A DNA stretch of 64,000 bases from Faecalicatena contorta (GCF_039521745.1 NZ_BAAACT010000042.1); one strand, 5' to 3'; numbered from the stretch's first letter, positions 42,006-51,533 are shown. Program-made: numbers and translations. The notes: generated from the letters alone by a model not told the origin.

Positions 42006-42046
42006 ATTTCCGTTTATAAAAACAGCGGATGGTATGGGAGGTAGAG

Positions 42047-43567
42047 ATGGAACAATATTTACTGGGAATTGATATAGGGACCAGTGCCTGTAAGATTGCC
42101 GTATTTGACCGGGGCGGTAAGGCAATAGCTGCGGCAAATGGCAGTTATCCGGTGTATTATCCTCATCCGGGATGGGCAGAGCAGAATCCGGAAGAATGGT
42201 GGGATGCTATATGCTCTGCGGTAAAAGAAGTACTGTCCCATGGCAGTATCCTGCCGGAGCAGATTGCAGGCATTGGAATTGACGGGCAGAGCTGGTCAGC
42301 AATTGCGGTTGACCGGGAGGGCAGCGTGCTTACGAATACACCGATTTGGATGGATACAAGGGCTGCGGATATCTGCGATGAACTTAATGAGAAAATCGGG
42401 GCAGACGAGATATTCAAACTTTCCGGTAATTCTCTGCAGCCCTCTTACACAACGGCTAAGATTATCTGGTACCAGAGAAATCTGCCGGAGGTATATGCAC
42501 GAACCTGTAAGATACTGCAGTCCAACAGTTACATTGCCTATAAACTGACGGGGGAGATGTCCCAGGATCTTTCGCAGGGATATGGGCTGCACTGCTTTGA
42601 CATGCACACGGGAACGTGGGATATGAAAATGTGTGAGAGGCTTGGTATCCCGGCGGAGTTTCTGCCGGAAATCCATCCCTGCCATGAGGTGATCGGTAAA
42701 GTTACGGAGAAGGCTGCCGCAGAAAGCGGTCTGGCCGTTGGAACACCGGTGGTGGCAGGCGGTCTGGACGCGGCGTGCGGAACCTTAGGCGCGGGGGTCA
42801 TCCATCCGGGAGAGACTCAGGAACAGGGCGGTCAGGCGGGCGGCATGAGCATCTGCACAGATACATATCAGGCGGATCCGAGATTAATTCTGGGATTCCA
42901 TGTGGTTCCGGGCCAATGGCTGCTTCAGGGCGGCACTACCGGCGGCGGGGGTGTTATGAGGTGGCTGGAACAGCAGTTTGGAGACTACGAGAGGGAAGAA
43001 GGGAAGAGACAGGGAAAAAGTTCCCTGGAATTGTTTAATGAGATGGCGGAAAAGGTATCTCCGGGAAGCGGAGGAACCGTATTTTTGCCCTATATGTCCG
43101 GTGAGCGTTCTCCCATTTGGGATCCGGATGCAAAGGGCGTATTTTACGGCCTGGATTTCAGCAAGACAAAGGCGCACTTTATCCGGTCTGCCATGGAAGG
43201 CGTGGCATATGCACTGAAACATAATCTCGATGTGGCGGAAGAGGCAGGCGCAAAGGTCAGCGTACTGCGTGCCATGGGCGGTTCTGCCAATTCACTGCTT
43301 TGGACACAGATCAAGTCCGATATTACGGGAAAACCGATCCTCGTCCCTTCCTCTGATACGGCTACAACACTGGGCGCTGTAATACTTGCAGGTGTGGGTG
43401 TGGGCATGTATGAGAGTTTTGAGGAGGCAGTTGCCCTGACGGTGGAGAACAGACGGTCCCATGAACCGAACCCGGACAATGCAGCCGTTTACGAAAAGAA
43501 CTATCAGATATATCTGGAACTATATCATAATTTAAAAGAAACTATGAAAAAAACAGGAGGCAGGTAA
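42047..43567 (+). CDS. FGGY-family carbohydrate kinase (xylulokinase-like)
   Basis: A 506-residue sugar kinase. N-terminal LGIDIGTSACKIAVFD, the substrate loop GIGIDGQSW, MDTRAADI, and the C-terminal ATP site GGGGVMRW/AMGGSANSLLWTQIKSDITGKPI are those of xylulokinase-like FGGY kinases. It should phosphorylate a ketose or polyol. The start at 42047 follows GGGAGG at 42036-42041. It is the first of four tightly packed genes (kinase, dehydrogenase, PfkB kinase, aldo-keto reductase). Xylulose, tagatose, sorbose and similar ketoses are all possible substrates. Confidence 0.88.
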   Translation: MEQYLLGIDIGTSACKIAVFDRGGKAIAAANGSYPVYYPHPGWAEQNPEEWWDAICSAVKEVLSHGSILPEQIAGIGIDGQSWSAIAVDREGSVLTNTPIWMDTRAADICDELNEKIGADEIFKLSGNSLQPSYTTAKIIWYQRNLPEVYARTCKILQSNSYIAYKLTGEMSQDLSQGYGLHCFDMHTGTWDMKMCERLGIPAEFLPEIHPCHEVIGKVTEKAAAESGLAVGTPVVAGGLDAACGTLGAGVIHPGETQEQGGQAGGMSICTDTYQADPRLILGFHVVPGQWLLQGGTTGGGGVMRWLEQQFGDYEREEGKRQGKSSLELFNEMAEKVSPGSGGTVFLPYMSGERSPIWDPDAKGVFYGLDFSKTKAHFIRSAMEGVAYALKHNLDVAEEAGAKVSVLRAMGGSANSLLWTQIKSDITGKPILVPSSDTATTLGAVILAGVGVGMYESFEEAVALTVENRRSHEPNPDNAAVYEKNYQIYLELYHNLKETMKKTGGR

Positions 43568-43568
43568 A

Positions 43569-44639
43569 ATGAAAGCAGCAGTAGTATGCGCAAATGAGGA
43601 TGTACAGTATCTGGATTACGAGGAGCCCCAGGCAGGGCCGGGCGAAGTCAAGGTGAAAGTGAAAGCTTCCGGAATCTGCGGCTCTGATATTCCCAGGGTG
43701 CTTCATAACGGCGTACATTTCTATCCCATCGTACTGGGACACGAGTTCTCGGGCGATGTCGTGGAAGTGGGAGAAGGCGTTACGAAAGTTAAGGTTGGGG
43801 ACCGGGTATCCGGTGCGCCGCTTCTTCCCTGTATGAAATGTGATGACTGTCAGAACGGCAATTTCTCCCTCTGTAAGCATTACAGTTTTATCGGATCCAG
43901 ACAGCAGGGCAGCAACGCGGAATATGTTGTCGTACCGGAACAGAATGCGGTTGCATTTGACCCGAGTATTTCCTATGAGCAGGGAGCTATGTTTGAACCA
44001 TCTACGGTCGCACTGCACGGCCTCCTGCAGAACGACTACCAGGGCGGACAGTATGTTGCGATTCTGGGCGGCGGAACCATTGGGATGTTTACGATGCAAT
44101 GGGCGAAGATCTTCGGTTCCAAAAAAGTGGTTGTCTTTGATATCAGCGATGAAAGACTGGAGCTTGCAAAGCGTCTCGGAGCAGATGAAGTGATCAATAC
44201 AACAAAAGAAAACTACATGGAGGAGGCTATGGCTGTCACGGGCGGCAAGGGGTATGCATACGTATACGAGACCGCGGGACAGGCGCCTACGATGTATATG
44301 GCCTTCGAGCTGGCGGCAAATAAAGCGCATGTATGTTTCATTGGGACTCCCCATGCAGATCTTACATTTACACCGGCCATGTGGGAGAACATGAACCGCA
44401 AAGAGTTCAAACTGACAGGTTCCTGGATGTCCTACAGCTCTCCGTTCCCCGGTAAAGAGTGGGAACTGACGGCGCATTATTTTGCAACAGGACAGCTCAA
44501 ATTTGATCCCGGGTTCATCTATAAAAAGATGCCCATGAGCCAGGCCCAGGAAGCATTCCAGATGTTTAAGACACCGGGGCTTGTAAAAGGAAAGGTTCTG
44601 TTGATAAACGAGAGCGTGTCTGGTTGTGAACAGAAATGA
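43569..44639 (+). CDS. zinc polyol(-phosphate) dehydrogenase, GatD-like
   Basis: A 356-residue medium-chain dehydrogenase. Catalytic zinc: GICGSDIPR and GHEFSGDV. The structural zinc lobe is complete: CMKCDDCQNGNFSLC. The NAD-binding motif is GGGTIGM. Overall it resembles galactitol-1-phosphate 5-dehydrogenase (GatD) and sorbitol dehydrogenase relatives. It starts 1 bp after the kinase stop. It probably oxidises a polyol or its phosphate to the ketose form. The signature Ser/Tyr-rich WMSYSSPFPGKEW near the C-terminus is common in the GatD branch. Substrate is not proven. Confidence 0.88.
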   Translation: MKAAVVCANEDVQYLDYEEPQAGPGEVKVKVKASGICGSDIPRVLHNGVHFYPIVLGHEFSGDVVEVGEGVTKVKVGDRVSGAPLLPCMKCDDCQNGNFSLCKHYSFIGSRQQGSNAEYVVVPEQNAVAFDPSISYEQGAMFEPSTVALHGLLQNDYQGGQYVAILGGGTIGMFTMQWAKIFGSKKVVVFDISDERLELAKRLGADEVINTTKENYMEEAMAVTGGKGYAYVYETAGQAPTMYMAFELAANKAHVCFIGTPHADLTFTPAMWENMNRKEFKLTGSWMSYSSPFPGKEWELTAHYFATGQLKFDPGFIYKKMPMSQAQEAFQMFKTPGLVKGKVLLINESVSGCEQK

Positions 44640-44667
44640 TTAAGTAAAGCTTGGGAGGGCTGAATTC

Positions 44668-45600
44668 ATGATACTTACAGTCACGTTAAATGCGGCGATT
44701 GACAAGAGATATGTAGTGGAGGGCTTTCAAACCGGAGAAGTGAACCGGGTCAGAGAATGCGCTTACACACCGGGAGGAAAAGGGCTCAATGTTTCCAAGC
44801 CTGCAGCAATTGCGGGGGCTGAAGTGGTTGCCACAGGATTTGTCGGCGGGCATGCAGGCGCTTATATAGAGGATTCCCTGAAACCATTCGGAATTAAAAG
44901 TGCATTTTATCATATGGAGGCGGAGAGCAGATCCTGTATTAACATATGGGATGAGGTGAACCATGTGCAGACAGAGTTTCTGGAACCTGGTTTTACCGTA
45001 TCCGAGGAGGATTTCAGCGGATTTCTGGAAAAATTCCAGGGGCTGGCGGCTAAGGCCGATGTTGTGGCAATGTCGGGAAGCGTACCCAAAGGCCTGGACG
45101 GAACGGCATACCAGAGGCTGGTCAAGGTCTGCAGGGATGCAGGGAAAAAAGTGATTCTGGATACAAGCGGCAGGCTGCTGGAGATGGGAATAGAAGCAAA
45201 ACCGACGATGATTAAGCCAAATCTGGATGAGATCAGGATGCTGACCGGGCAAGAATGCGAGAGTATCAACGATATGATAGAGGCTGCGAGGAGAATCCAT
45301 AATGATGGCGTGGAGATTGTAGCCGTTTCACTTGGTGGAGAAGGATCATTTGTTGTGTGCAGTGAAGGGATATACCGTGCAGAGGTACCGAAAATTGATG
45401 CAGTGAATACTGTTGGATGCGGCGATTCCATGATAGCCGGTTTCGCTCTGGGGTTGAGCGAAGGGCTTTCCATGGAAGGGGTATTGAGAAAAGCGAGTGC
45501 GATTTCTGCGGCGGCAGCCCTGAGAGAAGAGACCGGTTTCTATGTAAAAGAAGATATGGAGCGTATTTTTCCGGAAATCCGGATCGTAAAAATGAAATAA
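44668..45600 (+). CDS. PfkB-family kinase (1-phosphofructokinase / tagatose-6-phosphate kinase type)
   Basis: A 310-residue PfkB kinase. MILTVTLNAAIDKRYVV and TPGGKGLNVSKPAAI are the sugar-phosphate kinase opening, and the ATP/anion-hole motif NTVGCGDSMIAGFALG holds the catalytic Asp. Members of this branch add the second phosphate to a ketose phosphate, giving the 1,6-bisphosphate. In this cluster its product would feed the aldolase at 40003. GGGAGG precedes the start. Note LNVSKPAAI where most family members read LNVARAL, a small difference in the substrate-binding helix. Confidence 0.9.
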   Translation: MILTVTLNAAIDKRYVVEGFQTGEVNRVRECAYTPGGKGLNVSKPAAIAGAEVVATGFVGGHAGAYIEDSLKPFGIKSAFYHMEAESRSCINIWDEVNHVQTEFLEPGFTVSEEDFSGFLEKFQGLAAKADVVAMSGSVPKGLDGTAYQRLVKVCRDAGKKVILDTSGRLLEMGIEAKPTMIKPNLDEIRMLTGQECESINDMIEAARRIHNDGVEIVAVSLGGEGSFVVCSEGIYRAEVPKIDAVNTVGCGDSMIAGFALGLSEGLSMEGVLRKASAISAAAALREETGFYVKEDMERIFPEIRIVKMK

Positions 45601-45657
45601 AAATCCCCGTATGTATTTATACGGTGAAAATAAAAAGAGAAAGAAGGAGACAAAAAG

Positions 45658-46668
45658 ATGGGAGAATTTATTAATCCGGCAGATGTGCCAAAAGTGAGAC
45701 TTTATACAGGTGAAGAAGTACCATGTGTAGGAATGGGAACATTTGGTTCCGACAGATTTACAGCACAGCAGGTGTCAGACGCGGTGGCAGGCGCAATCCG
45801 ATGTGGCTACCGCATGTTCGACTGTGCGGCATGCTATGGAAATGAAGACCAGATCGGGGAGGTCTTCAAAGCTGCATTTGACGAAGGCGTGGTAGAGCGT
45901 AAAGAGCTTTATATTATGACAAAAGTTTGGAACGATATGCACGAAAGAGTGGAGGAATCCTGCAGAAAGAGCATTACAGACCTGCAGTGTGATTATATCG
46001 ACATGTTCTTTATCCACTGGCCGTTCCCGAACTATCATGCACCAGGATGTGATGTAGACTCCAGAAATCCGGACTCCAAACCATTCAGAGTGGAAGAGTT
46101 TATGAGTACTTACAGGCAATGCGAGGCATTGGTAGAAAAGGGGCTGGTCCGCCATATTGGTATCTCTAATATGACCATCCCGAAACTGGAAGCTGTACTG
46201 CCTCTTATGAAAATTATGCCGGCGGCATGCGAACTCGAGCTTCATGTATGCTTCCAGCAGCAGGAATTATTCGAGTATCTCGTGGCTCACAATATTCAGC
46301 CGATTGGTTTCATGCCGTTAGGCTCCCCGCAGAGACCGGAGAGAGATATGTGTCCGGAAGACGTAGCTGACCTGCAGACACCGGAAATGCAGGAGATTGC
46401 AAAAGCCCACGGCGTGCATCCGGCGTTGATTGCACTGAAATGGGCGCATCAGAGGGGGCAGATTCCGATTCCGTTCTCTGTACATGAGGTTGAGTATGTA
46501 AGCAACTTAAAGAGTATGTTAGATGATCCGCTTACTGATGATGAGATGGCCAAAATTGCAACTCTCGAGAGAAACAACCGCCTTGTAAAGGGGCAGGTGT
46601 TCTTGTGGGAAGGCGCAAAAGACTGGCATGATCTTTGGGATGAGGATGGGGTTATTGTGACTTTGTAG
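45658..46668 (+). CDS. aldo-keto reductase
   Basis: A 336-residue NAD(P)H-dependent aldo-keto reductase. The catalytic tetrad is visible: Asp55 and Tyr60 (FDCAACYGNE), Lys89 (MTKVW) and His120 (FIHWP). The C-terminal cofactor segment IPIPFSVHEVEYVSNLK is in the normal place. It would reduce an aldose to its polyol, which the neighbouring dehydrogenase could oxidise to a ketose. It is the last gene of the LacI-controlled set and is followed within 9 bp by a very long fold-back hairpin. Confidence 0.9.
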   Translation: MGEFINPADVPKVRLYTGEEVPCVGMGTFGSDRFTAQQVSDAVAGAIRCGYRMFDCAACYGNEDQIGEVFKAAFDEGVVERKELYIMTKVWNDMHERVEESCRKSITDLQCDYIDMFFIHWPFPNYHAPGCDVDSRNPDSKPFRVEEFMSTYRQCEALVEKGLVRHIGISNMTIPKLEAVLPLMKIMPAACELELHVCFQQQELFEYLVAHNIQPIGFMPLGSPQRPERDMCPEDVADLQTPEMQEIAKAHGVHPALIALKWAHQRGQIPIPFSVHEVEYVSNLKSMLDDPLTDDEMAKIATLERNNRLVKGQVFLWEGAKDWHDLWDEDGVIVTL

Positions 46669-46676
46669 GGGATAGT

Positions 46677-46775
46677 CCGCCTGCCGTGAGACTGACGGGG
46701 GAGGGAGCGCAGGATACATCCGGGCATTTCGGATGTGTCCTGCGCTCCCTCCCCCGTCAGTCTCACGGCAGGCGG
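46677..46775. repeat. 46-bp fold-back inverted repeat
   Basis: Arms 46677-46722 and 46730-46775 are complementary at all 46 positions apart from one G-T pair, with a 7-base loop. It begins 9 bp after the aldo-keto reductase stop. No T-run follows, so it is not a normal terminator; it may be a snapback repeat, a transcription barrier or an RNase III substrate. Confidence 0.92.
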
Positions 46776-46959
46776 GGCTGCATCTACCGGAAGGAAGCAT
46801 AAACTTTATTTGTAACAGTTCAGGCAGGCATGAACTGTTACCTTTACTTTCAGATACTGCAATTTTCCAGTGCCACCCCTCTTCCCCTGGAAAGAAACTT
46901 GTTGTATACTAATTCTAAGTATGTGGAGGAAAAATATGCTCATACGGGAGGATAAAACA

Positions 46960-48564
46960 GTGTATAAAGTTTTACTGGTAGATGATGAAATCCTGGTGCG
47001 CGAGGCGATTGGCGCAAAGATTGAATGGGGACAGCTGGGGTTTGACCTGGTCGGCGACTGCGAAAACGGCAAGGATGCGATCGAATTTCTAAAGGAGACA
47101 CCGGTCGATGTTGTGCTTACGGATATCTGCATGCCATACATAGACGGCATGGGGCTGAGTAAGTATATCCATGAGAATCTGCCTCAGACTACGACCATTA
47201 TTTTCAGTGGATACAGCGATTTTGAATATGCAAAGCAGGCGATCCAGTATAAAGTGGCCGAATATATTCTGAAGCCGGTTACTGCCAAGGAATTGTCCGA
47301 GGTGCTGAACAGAATCAGGGAGAAGCTGGACGGCGAGAGACAGCAGGAGCAGAAGATGGATGAGCTGACGAAGGTATATCAGAGCTATACGAAGAATGAA
47401 GCCCTGATCATATCCAGGGCGCTGTCGCGTCTGGTCAGGGGGACGCAGGACGTAGAGACAAGCCTGCGTGAGCTGGAGGAGTTCGGCATCACGATCAAAG
47501 GGGGATCTTACAGGGTGGCGGCCGTCGATATTGATGTGTATTCCGACTTGTATGAGATTGATGACGACTTGAAGAAGGAAAGCGCACTGATGTCCTTCGT
47601 TGTGGAGAACATCAGTAATGAAATTGTGAGCAACCATAATGCGGGGCTGGCATACCGGGATTCCGACAACAGGGTCTGTATTTTGTTTCGGACAAATAAG
47701 CCCAAAGAGCATGCAGGGCAGGTGAATGCCATCTGCAGGGAGATTAAGTCTACCATTTATGACGCGATGAAACTGAGTGTTTCCATGGGGATCGGCAGCT
47801 ATGTCGCCTCTCTGGAGGAGCTTTACAAGTCCTACGATTCTGCCACAGCGATCCTCAAGTTCCGTTATACCAAGGGGACAGGTGTTATTTTTGACTGCGA
47901 GGAGGCGTTGCCGTCGGGGAATCCCATGGAGCTGGAACAGGATTTTAAAGACATTGCCGCTGCCGTGAAAGGAAAAGAGGAGACGGTACTTTATGAGATA
48001 CTGGATCACGTTGAGGACTGGATGCGGTTCGGTTATGTGAGCAGAAATAAGGCTGTGGCTTATCTCCATCAGGTGCTCAGGATTATCTGCCAGACGGTGC
48101 AGGAGACAGACGAGGAGTTTTTGCTGAAGGATTCAGACATATCTGGTATAACAGATGCAAGAAACCTGGACAAGGCGATGAAGCTGATCCGGGAATATGC
48201 GGCCAGGGGGATGGAGGCGGTTAACGCTGCCGGGCAGACGAGTGCGGAGCGCCTGGCGGTTCAGGCGATGGACTATATCAGAGAAAATTACAGTAATCAG
48301 GATCTGGGACTAAACGATATCTGTGACTATCTGAACATCAGTACCAGCCGTTTCAGCAGTCTTTTCAAGGAAGCCACAGGCAGAACCTTCACGGAAGTGC
48401 TTACCGGAGTCCGTATGGAGCGTGCAAAGCAGCTCCTCCGGCAGACAAGCCTTAAGAATTATGAGATCGCGGAGAAAGTGGGCTTCAGTGATCCCCATTA
48501 TTTCAGCATTGCATTTAAGAAAATGACAGGGAAAACTCCGAAGGAGTATGCCAGGGAGCGTTAG
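46960..48564 (+). CDS. YesN-type response regulator with AraC output domain
   Basis: A 534-residue response regulator. Receiver: MYKVLLVDDE, phospho-acceptor Asp55 (VVLTDICMPYIDG) and Lys in ILKPV. The middle region is long and the C-terminus carries the AraC double HTH (LGLNDICDYLNISTSRFSSLFKEATG and LKNYEIAEKVGFSDPHYFSIAFKKMTGKTPKEY). The GTG at 46960 is taken as start, 8 bp after GGGAGG; an ATG at 46936 is possible. It forms one unit with the kinase and anchored binding protein that follow, and is probably the activator of the ABC operon at 52348. Confidence 0.92.
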   Translation: MYKVLLVDDEILVREAIGAKIEWGQLGFDLVGDCENGKDAIEFLKETPVDVVLTDICMPYIDGMGLSKYIHENLPQTTTIIFSGYSDFEYAKQAIQYKVAEYILKPVTAKELSEVLNRIREKLDGERQQEQKMDELTKVYQSYTKNEALIISRALSRLVRGTQDVETSLRELEEFGITIKGGSYRVAAVDIDVYSDLYEIDDDLKKESALMSFVVENISNEIVSNHNAGLAYRDSDNRVCILFRTNKPKEHAGQVNAICREIKSTIYDAMKLSVSMGIGSYVASLEELYKSYDSATAILKFRYTKGTGVIFDCEEALPSGNPMELEQDFKDIAAAVKGKEETVLYEILDHVEDWMRFGYVSRNKAVAYLHQVLRIICQTVQETDEEFLLKDSDISGITDARNLDKAMKLIREYAARGMEAVNAAGQTSAERLAVQAMDYIRENYSNQDLGLNDICDYLNISTSRFSSLFKEATGRTFTEVLTGVRMERAKQLLRQTSLKNYEIAEKVGFSDPHYFSIAFKKMTGKTPKEYARER

Positions 48565-48567
48565 CAA

Positions 48568-50373
48568 ATGAAGAAAGAACAAGAATCCAGGACGATATTC
48601 GGCAGATTCAAGAGCATCCAGAGCACGATTATGGTTTCATTTTCTGTGTTAATGGTGATTGCGGTGCTGATTTTCCTTTTCATTGCATTAAACTTTACAA
48701 AGAATACGATCTATGAAAATTCAATCAATTATACCTCCCAGATTATCAAACAGGTGAATTATGATATCGATTCTTACATGGATTATATGTTGAATATATC
48801 ATCGATCATTGCGGCAAACAGTGATGTTTCCTACTATCTGTATAATACACAGCAGCCGGAAGCGGAATTGCAGGAAGAAAAGGAACGTATTATAAGCCAG
48901 TTTAAAACCATTCGCAACAGCCGGAATGATATATACAATATCGCGGTGGTAGCCGATAATGGGCGCAGTATTTTAAATGAGGGAGAGGATCAGTTTACCG
49001 AATATATTGACGTCCGGGAACAGAGCTGGTACCAGGCGGCATTGTCGACGAAGAATCTGATCGCAATCTCTTCTTCTCATGTGCAGAATGCCATTAAGAG
49101 CAGTTATAAATGGGTGATTACTCTGAGCAGGCCTCTCGTAAACTACCAGACGGGTGAAAACGGCGGGGTGTTTTTTATAGACCTCAATTATAATGCCATC
49201 AGCTCACTGTGCAGTAATAATAATATCGGAGGCAGCGGCTACATCTTTATCCTGGACGAGAATGGAAATATTATTTACCATCCCCAGCAGCAGTTGATGT
49301 ACGGCGGTCTGAAGACAGAAAATATTGATGAGATCATGTCCAGTACAAAAGACCATTTTCAGTCGGAAGAGGGCGATAAGCTTTATACAATATCCAAATC
49401 TGATATGACAGGATGGACCGTTGTAGGGGCGGCCTACACATCGGAGCTGTTAAAAAATAACAAGCAGGCGCAGATGATGTACCTTCTGGTGGCGGGAGTG
49501 CTCCTGCTGGGGGTTATTGCGATATCCAGCATTATATCCAGAGAGATTACTAAGCCGATCCGCCAGCTCAAAGATTCCACGAGCATGGTGGAAGAAGGGC
49601 GGTTCGATAAGGCGAATGTGCCGGTTACCGCATCAAATGAGGTGGGAAGCCTGAGCAAATCCTTTAATGTGATGACGGAACGCATCCATACGCTGATGGA
49701 ACAGAATGTATATGAGCAGAAACAGAAACGGAAAAACGAACTGAAGGCGCTGCAGGCGCAGATTAACCCACATTTTCTTTATAATACGCTGGATTCTATC
49801 ATCTGGATGTCTGAAGCCGGAAGAAATGACGAGGTGGTACTGATGACTTCAGCTCTGGCCCGTCTGCTTAGACAGAGTATCAGCAATGACAAGGAGCAGA
49901 TTACGGTTGCCGAGGAGATTGAGTATGTTCGCAGCTATCTGACGATTCAGAAGATGCGCTACAAAGATAAGCTGGAATATTCCATTGATGTCTCGCCAGA
50001 GATCAATCATGTTATGATTATTAAGTTTGCCCTGCAGCCGATTGTAGAGAACGCTATATACCATGGGCTGAAGTATAAAGAAACAAAGGGGAATTTGAGC
50101 ATACGGGGATATGTGCGGGGAAATAAGGCCTATATCACGATTGCGGATGACGGAGTAGGGATGGAGGAAGCTGCCCTGGAGCATATTTTTGATGAAACCA
50201 GAAAAGAACATAAATCAAACGGTGTGGGAGTCCCTAATGTTCAGAAGAGGCTGAAGCTCTACTATGGACAGGAATATGGGATATCTTATATCAGCAGGAA
50301 GGGAGTTGGAACAGTGGCAACCGTAACGGTGCCGCTGGAAGAGCGGGCAGATGATGAAGAAACTCACAGGTAA
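48568..50373 (+). CDS. LytS/YesM-type sensor histidine kinase
   Basis: A 601-residue sensor kinase. Membrane helices at about 20-41 and 303-323 enclose a Cache-type extracellular domain; HAMP follows (324-378). The phospho-acceptor is His402 in QAQINPHFLYNT. The HATPase domain has VENAIYHG (Asn), DDGVGM and GVGVPNVQKRLKL. It starts 3 bp after the response regulator stop and overlaps the binding-protein gene by 23 bases, so the three are translated together. Unlike the kinase at 30558, it ends normally with the ATPase domain. Confidence 0.92.
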   Translation: MKKEQESRTIFGRFKSIQSTIMVSFSVLMVIAVLIFLFIALNFTKNTIYENSINYTSQIIKQVNYDIDSYMDYMLNISSIIAANSDVSYYLYNTQQPEAELQEEKERIISQFKTIRNSRNDIYNIAVVADNGRSILNEGEDQFTEYIDVREQSWYQAALSTKNLIAISSSHVQNAIKSSYKWVITLSRPLVNYQTGENGGVFFIDLNYNAISSLCSNNNIGGSGYIFILDENGNIIYHPQQQLMYGGLKTENIDEIMSSTKDHFQSEEGDKLYTISKSDMTGWTVVGAAYTSELLKNNKQAQMMYLLVAGVLLLGVIAISSIISREITKPIRQLKDSTSMVEEGRFDKANVPVTASNEVGSLSKSFNVMTERIHTLMEQNVYEQKQKRKNELKALQAQINPHFLYNTLDSIIWMSEAGRNDEVVLMTSALARLLRQSISNDKEQITVAEEIEYVRSYLTIQKMRYKDKLEYSIDVSPEINHVMIIKFALQPIVENAIYHGLKYKETKGNLSIRGYVRGNKAYITIADDGVGMEEAALEHIFDETRKEHKSNGVGVPNVQKRLKLYYGQEYGISYISRKGVGTVATVTVPLEERADDEETHR

Positions 50374-51352
50374 AACGCTTGTAACAGGAATGTTTTTATG
50401 TTGTATCCTCACTGCACTTTTTCTGATTATTTTCAACCTGCTGAGTATGCAGAGCCATGATCAGAAAGTGTATAAGATGATCTTAATTCCCAAAACCATC
50501 GATGAGAAGAATGGCTTCTGGACATCTCTGATCGCCGGAGCGGAGCTGGGGGCCGAAGAGTTTAAGGCGGACATAGAAATCGTAGGGGGAAAGTCAGAGA
50601 CCGATGTAGAGGGGCAGATCAAGTGTATCCAAGAGGGGATTGAAAAACAACCGGACGCAATACTTGTCTCCCCCTGCAGCTATTCCGAGATGTCGGAGGC
50701 ACTTCAGAAGGTTGTGGATCATGGGATTAAACTGGTGCTGATTGATTCCGTGATAGACAGGGATATTGCACAGGGAATTGTTGCCACGGATAATTATCTG
50801 GCAGGCCGGGAACTGGGAGAGTTCACCCGGGGAATGGTGACTGACCAATCACAGATTGGGATAGTGGCCCATGTAAAGGGCTCATCGACCGCTATAGAGC
50901 GGGAAAACGGCATGAGAGAAGGCCTGGGTGAATATGAAAATCAGATTATGGACGTCGTGTTTTGCGGTTCTTCCTATGACAGAGCGTATAAGCTGACCGT
51001 GGATATGCTGGAAAAGTATCCGAAGATGGAGGTTATAATGGGCACGAATGAATACTCGGCAGTTGGGGCAGCGAGAGCGGTAAAAGATCTGGGACTTAAA
51101 GGAAAAGTCAAAGTAGTCGGCTTCGATAACTCTATTGAGGAGATTCAGCTGCTGGAGGAAGGCGTATTCCAGGGGATTATTATACAAAAGCCGTTTAATA
51201 TGGGGTATTTGGGCGTTGAACAGGCGATCCATATCCTGGATGGTAAAAAGTACGAGAAAAATGTGGATTCGGGTTGTAAGATGATTACTAAAGAAAATAT
51301 GTATGAGGAAGAAAACCAGCGCCTGCTCTATCCATTTACCGGCCAGCAGTGA
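50351..51352 (+). CDS. membrane-anchored sugar-binding protein of a three-component sensor
   Basis: A 333-residue protein with a single N-terminal helix (about 10-32, LVTGMFLCCILTALFLIIF) and no lipobox, followed by a Peripla_BP_4 sugar-binding fold (MILIPKTIDEKNGFWTSLIAGAELGAEEF...ILVSPCSYSEM). Uncleaved anchoring and location inside the kinase operon suggest a sensor subunit rather than a transporter subunit, as in the XylFII-LytS-YesN system for D-xylose of Clostridium beijerinckii. It overlaps the kinase gene by 23 bases. Starts at 50351 or 50354. The ligand is unknown and may be that of the downstream transporter. Confidence 0.88.
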   Translation: MMKKLTGKTLVTGMFLCCILTALFLIIFNLLSMQSHDQKVYKMILIPKTIDEKNGFWTSLIAGAELGAEEFKADIEIVGGKSETDVEGQIKCIQEGIEKQPDAILVSPCSYSEMSEALQKVVDHGIKLVLIDSVIDRDIAQGIVATDNYLAGRELGEFTRGMVTDQSQIGIVAHVKGSSTAIERENGMREGLGEYENQIMDVVFCGSSYDRAYKLTVDMLEKYPKMEVIMGTNEYSAVGAARAVKDLGLKGKVKVVGFDNSIEEIQLLEEGVFQGIIIQKPFNMGYLGVEQAIHILDGKKYEKNVDSGCKMITKENMYEEENQRLLYPFTGQQ

Positions 51353-51477
51353 AATCTGCAGCCTGTATAAAGTATCTTGCAGTGGATCAATAATGGATAC
51401 CCGGAGACGTTTTGCGGCACATGCCCTGAGGTCAGGTTTTCAGTGAAGCCGAAAAATAATGATATAAAAAAAAGAAG

Positions 51478-51533
51478 AAAAGGTTAAAAAATTACGGTCG
51501 GTATTTTACAGACTGTAATTTTTTAACCTTTTT
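51478..51533. terminator. bidirectional terminator
   Basis: A long A/T-rich stem (AAAAGGTTAAAAAATTAC with its complement) and a 19-base loop lies between the convergent sensor operon and the lipoprotein gene. A and T tracts on each side serve both strands. Confidence 0.85.

Noticed and set aside
43542..44477. 311-codon open frame on the minus strand
   Set aside because: It is antisense to the GatD-like dehydrogenase, has no family features and no ribosome site; it is a shadow of codon bias.
47089..48069. 326-codon open frame on the minus strand
   Set aside because: Antisense to the YesN-type regulator, whose domains are clear; the translated text is leucine/histidine-rich noise.
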